A stretch of 47,972 nt of DNA from Rhodobiaceae bacterium (GTDB lineage Bacteria > Pseudomonadota > Alphaproteobacteria > MED-G09), in assembly GCA_002723035.1 (NCBI GenBank), contig PBNH01000010.1:4720-52691 (forward strand), given 5' to 3'. Below, one piece after another: positions 42,236 to 47,972 of this stretch. The notes under the pieces were generated by a model that saw only the letters and a list, made by a program, of their open reading frames with translations, searched no databases and had not been told where the DNA came from. Every line of letters starts with the position of its first letter. The first letter of the stretch is position 1. The position numbers and the translations under genes are program-made.

Positions 42236-43003
42236 TTAAATCGAAAAACGCTCTCCAAGGTAAACACGCCTTACATCGTCATTTTTAATAATATCTCCTG
42301 GTTTACCCTCAATTAAAACGGAGCCTTCATGAATTAATACTGCTCTATCTATTAAGCCCATAGTCTCTCTAACATTATGATCAGTAATTAAAACTCCAAC
42401 TCCTTTATTCTTTAAATGAGAGACCAATTCTTTAATTTCGTTAAGTGCAATTGGGTCAATACCTGCGAAAGGCTCATCTAACAAAATATAATTTGGTTTT
42501 CCTGCAAGGCACCGAGCAATTTCAACTCTTCTTCTCTCTCCACCCGATAAAGCTAATGAAGGAGTTCTTCTTAAATGGCTAATATCAAATTCTGTCAATA
42601 ATTGATCTAAATTACTTTCAATAACCTGCTTATCAGTTTCAACAATTTCAAGGATAGATTTTATATTATCCTCTACATTCATTCCTCTAAAAATTGAAGC
42701 TTCTTGAGGTAAATATCCAATGCCATTTTTAGAACGCTTATATATGGGTAAATCTGTTACATCAAAACCATTTAAAAAAATAGATCCTGTGTTTGGTTTT
42801 ATCAGACCAATAATAGTATAAAAGATAGTAGTTTTACCTGAACCATTTGGTCCAAGTAGACCAACAGCCTCCCCTTTATTTATATTAAAGCTAACCTCTC
42901 TTACAACAGGACGATTATTGTAAGACTTGCTAATACGCTTTATTTCAAGACCTTTGTCATTACTTGTTATTACTGAAGGCTTAGTTATTATATCACTATT
43001 CAT
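42236..43003 (-). CDS. lptB: LPS export ABC transporter ATPase LptB
   Basis: The cytoplasmic ATPase (about 255 aa) of the LptB2FGC machine. Walker A is GLLGPNGSGKTT, the Q-loop is YLPQEASIFRGM, the signature is LSGGERRR, Walker B is YILLDEPFAGIDP, and the switch His is in ITDHNVRETM, all in LptB-specific wording. The start is either the GTG at 43015 or the ATG at 43003; I give the ATG. It overlaps lptA in either case, fitting coupled translation. Confidence 0.94.
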   Translation of the reverse strand: MNSDIITKPSVITSNDKGLEIKRISKSYNNRPVVREVSFNINKGEAVGLLGPNGSGKTTIFYTIIGLIKPNTGSIFLNGFDVTDLPIYKRSKNGIGYLPQEASIFRGMNVEDNIKSILEIVETDKQVIESNLDQLLTEFDISHLRRTPSLALSGGERRRVEIARCLAGKPNYILLDEPFAGIDPIALNEIKELVSHLKNKGVGVLITDHNVRETMGLIDRAVLIHEGSVLIEGKPGDIIKNDDVRRVYLGERFSI

Positions 43004-43514
43004 CTTTTTTTTCACTCTGCATTAAAACACCTTTAACTCTTTTATTTTGATTATCATCAGCAATAAAATTAATTGCACCAGTCTCTAAATCAATTAAAAG
43101 CTTGTCACCCCTCAGGGTTGTATAATTATTTACAACGGTAACACTTCCTAATAAAATAATTTCATTATTATTTACACTATAGGAAGCGTTATTTCCAGTT
43201 GCGGTCATATCTTGATTTGAAATCACTACGCCATTAGAAGCATATAAATTTTTTATTAGAGGCATTGAGGCATTATTCGTAAAAGTAAACTCCATTTGAT
43301 CTGCTCTAAAATTTAAAGGGCCTTGATTTATACTTACAGATCCTGAAAGCCCACCCTGTAAAGCAATTTTATCAATAAACATTTTATCAGCATCTACCTC
43401 TAGTGGTGCATTAATATTTGTATCAAAAGAAATAGATTCATTAGCTAATAATTGATCATTAAAATATATGAAAATAGAGGTAAAAATTAAAAAATTTCTT
43501 AATAAACTTTCCAT
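42996..43514 (-). CDS. lptA: LPS transport periplasmic protein LptA
   Basis: A 172-aa protein with a signal peptide (residues 1 to about 24), then an OstA-type beta-jellyroll: PLEVDADKMFIDK, GSVSINQGPLNFRADQMEF, MTATGNNASYSVNNNEIILLGSVTVVNNYTTLRGDKLLIDLETG. LptA bridges LptC and LptD, carrying LPS across the periplasm. It lies 2 bp after lptC and overlaps lptB. Confidence 0.9.
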   Translation of the reverse strand: MESLLRNFLIFTSIFIYFNDQLLANESISFDTNINAPLEVDADKMFIDKIALQGGLSGSVSINQGPLNFRADQMEFTFTNNASMPLIKNLYASNGVVISNQDMTATGNNASYSVNNNEIILLGSVTVVNNYTTLRGDKLLIDLETGAINFIADDNQNKRVKGVLMQSEKKDE

Positions 43515-43516
43515 CT

Positions 43517-44125
43517 CTATTCCTCATTAATTTGTTTTATAAAGCTAGCGGGTATAATTAACTTAACCCCCGAGGATATAAAAATCTTATTACCTCTTTC
43601 ATGTATCTCTACATGACCAGCATCAAATTCAATTTCGCCTTTCCTCCCTTGAACAGGTCCATTTAAGAAAGTAAAACCAGTTTCTAAATTTACATTAACA
43701 ACTTGGGCAATAAAGTCATAACCATCTGATGTCTTAGAAACAATATCATCAAAGAAAATGGCAATATTATTTTTGGCAAAATATTTTGCATTTCTTGAAT
43801 TTACGCTTATCGTTTGAATTCCCTCTTGACCAAGTGTGATACTTACATTTTCTAGTTCTATATCTCTAAGATCTGGACCTAAAGGACTTGCCCTGAGAGC
43901 ATTTAAAACAAAAGGTTGACCTGAAGAAGTTTCACCAATCATTGAGGGCTTAAGAACGCCATCATTAGATTGATCTGATAAAATAAAATTTAAATTTTTA
44001 TCTTTTGTTGTCGTAATATTTACAGACTGAAAAAATATCATTGAAACTATTACTATTGCGATCAAGGGGAAGATGAATCTTAATCTTTTAATTCGGATAT
44101 TTTGAACTTGGTCTTTATTTATCAT
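43517..44125 (-). CDS. lptC: LPS export protein LptC
   Basis: A 202-aa bitopic inner-membrane protein with one N-terminal transmembrane helix (about residues 15-33) and a periplasmic jellyroll. The domain has FVLNALRASPLG, LENVSITLGQEGIQTISVNSRNAKY, and NLETGFTFLNGPVQGRKGEIEFDAGHVEI. The order rnd, lptC, lptA, lptB is the usual alphaproteobacterial one. There are 4 bp to rnd. Confidence 0.88.
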   Translation of the reverse strand: MINKDQVQNIRIKRLRFIFPLIAIVIVSMIFFQSVNITTTKDKNLNFILSDQSNDGVLKPSMIGETSSGQPFVLNALRASPLGPDLRDIELENVSITLGQEGIQTISVNSRNAKYFAKNNIAIFFDDIVSKTSDGYDFIAQVVNVNLETGFTFLNGPVQGRKGEIEFDAGHVEIHERGNKIFISSGVKLIIPASFIKQINEE

Positions 44126-44129
44126 TCAA

Positions 44130-44744
44130 TTAATGACTAAATATATCAATATCTGGCCATCCCTTTAAATCTAAATCCACTCTAGTCTTTATGAACGAAA
44201 AACATTGATCAGCTATATCCTGCCTATCCATTTTTATTAATTGTTGGTCAAGTTTTGATTTAATTTCGTGTAAATAAATAACATCAGAAGCTGCATACTT
44301 TTTTTGATCATCAGTTAACTCTTCAGCACCCCAATTAGAACTTTGTTGTTGTTTAGATAAATCGATATTTAAAGTCTCCTTACATAAATCTTTTAACCCA
44401 TGCTTATCCGTATAAGTTCTAACAAGTTTAGAAGCAATTTTAGTACAATAAATTGGCTCACAATCGATATTAAGATACTTCTTAAAAACAGCAACATCAA
44501 ACCTTGCGAAATGAAAAATTTTTAAACAGCTTTTGTCCTTTAATATTTTTTTTAAATTTGGAGCATCGTAGTTATCTCTATTAAGCTGAACAAGGTGAGC
44601 ATTTCCATCTCCTGATGAGAGTTGGACTAGACAAAGTGGATCTCTTTCTGGTCTTAACCCAAGTGTTTCAGAATCAACAGCAACTGATTCTCTAAATTTA
44701 ATTTCTACTGGTAAATCATGTTTATGAAAATAGATTTTAGTCAT
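44130..44744 (-). CDS. rnd: Ribonuclease D-like 3'-5' exonuclease
   Basis: A 204-aa single-domain DEDD exonuclease, the short alphaproteobacterial form of RNase D without HRDC domains. Exo I is AVDSETLGL, Exo II is in KIFHFARFDVAVFKKYL, and Exo III is in AASDVIYLHEI. It probably trims 3' ends of tRNA or other small RNAs. It is the first gene of the run leading into lptCAB. Confidence 0.88.
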   Translation of the reverse strand: MTKIYFHKHDLPVEIKFRESVAVDSETLGLRPERDPLCLVQLSSGDGNAHLVQLNRDNYDAPNLKKILKDKSCLKIFHFARFDVAVFKKYLNIDCEPIYCTKIASKLVRTYTDKHGLKDLCKETLNIDLSKQQQSSNWGAEELTDDQKKYAASDVIYLHEIKSKLDQQLIKMDRQDIADQCFSFIKTRVDLDLKGWPDIDIFSH

Positions 44745-44790
44745 TTAAACTCTTTTGATAATAAATTATTAAGAATATAAGAATTTTTTA

Positions 44791-45363
44791 TTAAAGAGAA
44801 GTAATCTTATCAATTAAATTCTTCATTTCTGGTTTATTATTTCTAATCTCTTCAATACTTAATCCATCTAGCTCATGAGGAAAGACCAACCAATTATCAG
44901 ATTTATGAATATAGTAATCTGGTTTTATTTTAGTCTTGTTATTCGAAGGCTTAAAATAAGGTGTAGCAATTTTAATTTGTGGAGTATTTTTTTTACAGGC
45001 TTTTTTTAGATTTATAATAATCTGATTAATTGAAAGTCCAGTATCAAATACATCGTCAACAATTAAAAGCGAATCCTCAGACTCAATTCTATTAATTATA
45101 TAGTTTAAACCGAACACTTTTACCTCTTTGGATCTCTTTCCCAATGAAATATATGAGGAAGTTCTAATTGCTATATGATCTGATGAAACTCCTAAAAAGT
45201 CCAATAATTCTTGAACAGCAATTCCAACTGGTGCTCCTCCTCTCCATACACCAACTATATAATCTGGTTTGAAACCACTTTTATAAATATTCCATGCAAG
45301 CTGAAAAGAGTCTTCCAACAATTTATTTGTATCTATAAACAATTTTTTCATGACTCTAACCAT
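44791..45363 (-). CDS. Phosphoribosyltransferase (hypoxanthine/xanthine type)
   Basis: A 190-aa type I phosphoribosyltransferase. The PRPP loop is LLIVDDVFDTGLSINQI, and the N-terminal diphosphate-binding region is YIVGVWRGGAPVGIAVQELL. The C-terminal hood has YYIHKSDNWLVFPHEL, where the aromatic residue near WLVFPHE stacks on the purine. Similar proteins are annotated as hypoxanthine or xanthine phosphoribosyltransferases. An internal ATG at 45351 (MKKLFID) is an alternative start. It is separated from rnd by 46 bp. Confidence 0.83.
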   Translation of the reverse strand: MVRVMKKLFIDTNKLLEDSFQLAWNIYKSGFKPDYIVGVWRGGAPVGIAVQELLDFLGVSSDHIAIRTSSYISLGKRSKEVKVFGLNYIINRIESEDSLLIVDDVFDTGLSINQIIINLKKACKKNTPQIKIATPYFKPSNNKTKIKPDYYIHKSDNWLVFPHELDGLSIEEIRNNKPEMKNLIDKITSL

Positions 45364-45434
45364 TATATTCTAAATCTAAAGTCAAGAATATATCTACAAA
45401 CCAAAGTTTAAAAAATTATTATTATATAAAATTA

Positions 45435-47834
45435 TTAAAAGTTGTAACTAAGTCTACCCATAATTTGTCTTGGAGGAATTAGCTCAATTCCTGTACCAGC
45501 AACTCCAAAGACATCTGTCATACTTGAATTCATTCCGTCCTCGTCGGAAATATTTAATGCAATTATATTTAGACCAATTTGTTCAGAAAGTTCATAGCTA
45601 AAACTTAAATTATAAATAGTATAATCTTCAACGTTATCAACAAAAGGATTATTAAATACTCTCTGTTGAAAATCACCGCGATGAACCACTTCAGCAGTTG
45701 CAGTTAGTAATTTTCCAGAAGAAAGAATTTTTTCATACATCAAACCAAAATTTGCATTGAATTCAGGACTTTTTGCAAGTTTATTTCCCTTAATATTTTC
45801 TCTCAGACTGTATCTAATTGGTTCTTCACCAAAGAAATATAATTCTGCTCTAATATTATCCAGCGCTTCATAATCAGAAGTAATTTCTGTATCTAAGAAA
45901 GATAACCTCAAATCAAAAGAGAATTCATTAGATAAAATTCCTAAAAACTCAACTTCTAAACCACTCATTTCTGACTCAGGTATATTAGCAACTCCGCCTC
46001 TATAAACATCTGGATCAGTTGATTGGAATTGAAGATTCTCGTACTTGTAAAAGAATGCTGATATATTTGCTCTTAATCTGCTATCTAATAAATCAGTTTT
46101 AAGTCCTACTTCATAAGCATCAATTGTTTCACTTTCAAATAGAGGGAAAACTAATTGAGGAGCAGGATTTGCACCGAAATTCTGTTCATTATCAACAGGC
46201 CATCCAAAAGTTAAATTACTACCTCCAGGTTTGAATCCTTTTGTAAATGATAAATAAGTCATAGTATCGTCATCTACATCATATTCAATAGCTATTCTTC
46301 CAGTGGTTTTTTCAAGATCATCTTCTATTAAATAAGATTGCAAACCAAAGAAGTTTGTTACATCACTGGAAAAGGAGTCCTCTGTATAACGAAAACCACT
46401 TACAAATCGTGTTTTTTCATTAATATTAATAGTTGCTTGTCCATATATAGATTGAGACTCTCTTGTTGGAAATGCATCAGATACAAATCCAAGTTCAGCT
46501 CCAAAAGCTGCAAAACAGATTCCTTCAAATGGACTTGTAGCACATATTGGAGCATGAGTGTATGGAGTAAATTTACCATCCATAAGATCAACAAGCTTTA
46601 CATTATTTACATCTTTTACTTCATAGATATGGTTTTCAATTTCATGATCAAAATAAAATGCCCCTAATATCCAATCAATAGATCCAAAAAGGGGTTCGTT
46701 AGAAATTAAATTTATTTCAAAAGTTTTTGTTTCAACAAGCGAAGTTTCGGGTCTAAATTCAGCAGCAATATATGGTAATCCAGCAAGGGGGCCTTCAGCA
46801 TGGACATCACCAAAGTTATGTCTATCATTATCCCTTACAACGTAAATATCATCTTCTTGAGAACTAGCTAAAATTTTAAGACTTGCAGCTCCCAAATCAA
46901 CTTCGTAAATAGCCCCAAAAACTTCAGATGTTAACTGATAATCCGATAATGAGTCTTGAGCTAATTTTCTGGGATCAGGTGTCTTATCATCTAACCCTTT
47001 CATTGCTGCACCATTATTATCAGCATCGAAGTATTGAAAGAATAATCTTAAACTAGAATTACTTGTTAAATCAAATAACCAATCTGACCTAAAACTTATA
47101 TGATTAGCATCATCTAAATCCTGCCCATTTACTACATTATCGGTAAAACCATCTCTATCAGTTATGACAAAAGAATTTCTAGTAGCTACATTTTCAGACA
47201 ATGGTGTATTAAAAGAACCCCTTACTTTTGATAAATTATAATTACCTAGCGTAATATCAGCTTTGCCTTCAAAACCATTGAAACTTGGAAGTTTACTAAC
47301 GACATTTACAGTACCGCCTGTAGAATTTTGCCCAAAGAGAGTTCCTTGTGGACCCCTCAAGACTTCTATTCTCTCCAAATCGATGAAATCGGTTCTTAAA
47401 GAAAACTTAGAAGCAATGAATATTCCGTCCATATGAAGTGCAACAGAAGGTGCAGCAATTGCATTTTGGTTTGTTTCATCACCGACACCACGAATTGAAA
47501 TGACAGTTTTATAACCTTCGTTTTTAGCAACAGTAACACCAGGCGCAATTGCGCTTAATCCAACAAAGTCAACTATATTTTTTGTTTCTAGCTCATCAGC
47601 CTCTAGAGCTGTGACAGCCTTTGAGACATCTTGAAGGCTTTCTGTTCGTTTCTCAGCAGTAACAATTATTTCATCTATTGTAAGAGAATTTTCATTATTA
47701 GAAATAATAGATGAACTAGTTTCATCTGACTGAGCTTGAGTATTGATAGCTTCATCAGCTGATAATAATTGAGAGTTTAATAAAAAGAATAAAGAAAAAA
47801 TAATAGTAATTTTTAATGTTTTAAATGAAATCAT
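45435..47834 (-). CDS. TonB-dependent outer-membrane receptor
   Basis: A 799-aa receptor with a signal peptide (hydrophobic about residues 9-26), a TonB box in IDEIIVTAEKR, a plug domain (SVRGVG-like ISIRGVGDETNQ, IEVLRGPQGTLFGQNSTGGTVNVVSK), and a 22-stranded barrel ending in Phe (GRLSYNF). The wording of the TonB box and plug is that of the large FecA/sphingomonad-like group with many paralogues and diverse ligands; neither siderophore nor carbohydrate specificity can be read. The start is the ATG at 47834, with GGGG about 6 bp ahead; the upstream TTG is less likely. In the remaining 132 bp to the right edge I see only AT-rich sequence. Confidence 0.92.
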   Translation of the reverse strand: MISFKTLKITIIFSLFFLLNSQLLSADEAINTQAQSDETSSSIISNNENSLTIDEIIVTAEKRTESLQDVSKAVTALEADELETKNIVDFVGLSAIAPGVTVAKNEGYKTVISIRGVGDETNQNAIAAPSVALHMDGIFIASKFSLRTDFIDLERIEVLRGPQGTLFGQNSTGGTVNVVSKLPSFNGFEGKADITLGNYNLSKVRGSFNTPLSENVATRNSFVITDRDGFTDNVVNGQDLDDANHISFRSDWLFDLTSNSSLRLFFQYFDADNNGAAMKGLDDKTPDPRKLAQDSLSDYQLTSEVFGAIYEVDLGAASLKILASSQEDDIYVVRDNDRHNFGDVHAEGPLAGLPYIAAEFRPETSLVETKTFEINLISNEPLFGSIDWILGAFYFDHEIENHIYEVKDVNNVKLVDLMDGKFTPYTHAPICATSPFEGICFAAFGAELGFVSDAFPTRESQSIYGQATININEKTRFVSGFRYTEDSFSSDVTNFFGLQSYLIEDDLEKTTGRIAIEYDVDDDTMTYLSFTKGFKPGGSNLTFGWPVDNEQNFGANPAPQLVFPLFESETIDAYEVGLKTDLLDSRLRANISAFFYKYENLQFQSTDPDVYRGGVANIPESEMSGLEVEFLGILSNEFSFDLRLSFLDTEITSDYEALDNIRAELYFFGEEPIRYSLRENIKGNKLAKSPEFNANFGLMYEKILSSGKLLTATAEVVHRGDFQQRVFNNPFVDNVEDYTIYNLSFSYELSEQIGLNIIALNISDEDGMNSSMTDVFGVAGTGIELIPPRQIMGRLSYNF

Positions 47835-47972
47835 AACCAACCCCGAAATTTATAAAAAATATTATACATATAACTAAGCAAGAACTATGCCTATTGTCTA
47901 AATAAACATTAATAATTTAAAATGATTCCATACTTTTTAATAAATTGATATTTTTATTTTACATAATTTAAA

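Noticed and set aside
46338-46667. A Cys/Lys-rich plus-strand frame opposite the TonB receptor.
   Set aside because: It is antisense to the conserved barrel region, has no ribosome-binding site and its composition is that of a reverse-complement shadow.

Overview
This 48-kb window is a densely packed, AT-rich chromosomal segment of an alphaproteobacterium, most likely a free-living marine lineage with a streamlined genome (SAR116- or AEGEAN-169-like; the rank cannot be settled from this window). The grounds are the SUV3-type helicase / S4 protein / 7Fe ferredoxin / CarD series, the metX-metW pair, the argH-lptM-lysA run, Coq4 with Coq7, the rnd-lptC-lptA-lptB run, very short intergenic gaps with many 1- to 23-bp gene overlaps, and S-adenosylmethionine (SAM) riboswitch-like leaders of the kind known from marine bacteria. 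I see no CRISPR array, insertion sequence, prophage or integrase.

Layout. 1-3700: the 3' part of cobT, then rpmB, a secreted Sel1-repeat protein and an acyl-CoA dehydrogenase on the minus strand. 3958-9775: SUV3-like helicase, S4-domain protein, TerB-like protein, ferredoxin, a CarD regulator with a histone-H1-like tail, and a Rieske oxygenase. 9776-10920: a decay zone around tRNA-Arg(CCU), holding a cupin remnant and a YgjP-type metallopeptidase pseudogene. 10921-18142: aldo/keto reductase, a cytochrome c-PQQ dehydrogenase of polyvinyl-alcohol-dehydrogenase type, a lipopolysaccharide (LPS)-type glycosyltransferase, a small transporter, a fatty acyl-CoA synthetase, an ArsC-like protein and Coq4. 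18227-21418: tRNA-Leu(CAA), DedA, DsbB, Coq7, HNH protein, GluQ. 21471-26082: probable methylsuccinyl-CoA dehydrogenase, PagL-like protein, cob(I)alamin adenosyltransferase and EtfBA. 26079-29471: TlpA thioredoxin, ArgH, LptM, LysA. 29472-33328: zinc-ribbon protein, soluble PQQ sugar dehydrogenase, an unknown membrane protein with a transporter remnant, YdcF-like protein and PlsC. 33333-38159: tyrA-hisC diverging from an ompW-metX-metW transcript whose leader carries two apparent structured RNAs. 38156-39952: methyltransferase, gloB, rpmF. 40028-45363: sppA, DUF805 protein, lptB-lptA-lptC, rnd and a phosphoribosyltransferase. 45435 to the right end: a TonB-dependent receptor.

How the genes work together. 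Three themes stand out. Acyl-CoA and cobalamin metabolism: two acyl-CoA dehydrogenases, an acyl-CoA synthetase, the electron-transfer flavoprotein, a corrinoid adenosyltransferase and CobT fit beta-oxidation and an ethylmalonyl-CoA-type route. Envelope biogenesis: LptABC, LptM, PagL, WaaE-like glycosyltransferase, PlsC, SppA, OmpW and the TonB receptor. Quinone and redox chemistry: Coq4, Coq7, DsbB, TlpA, ferredoxin and two PQQ-type dehydrogenases.

The most interesting signal is the leader at about 35493-35693. A SAM-I/IV-like fold is followed by an H-type pseudoknot of SAM-II/SAM-V topology that ends at the ribosome-binding site of an OmpW-type outer-membrane gene, itself upstream of metX-metW. 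Next are the CarD protein with a freshly duplicated lysine/alanine/proline-rich tail and the metallopeptidase pseudogene that still has an intact HEXXH motif. All family calls come from reading translations and remembered motifs; no database search was run.
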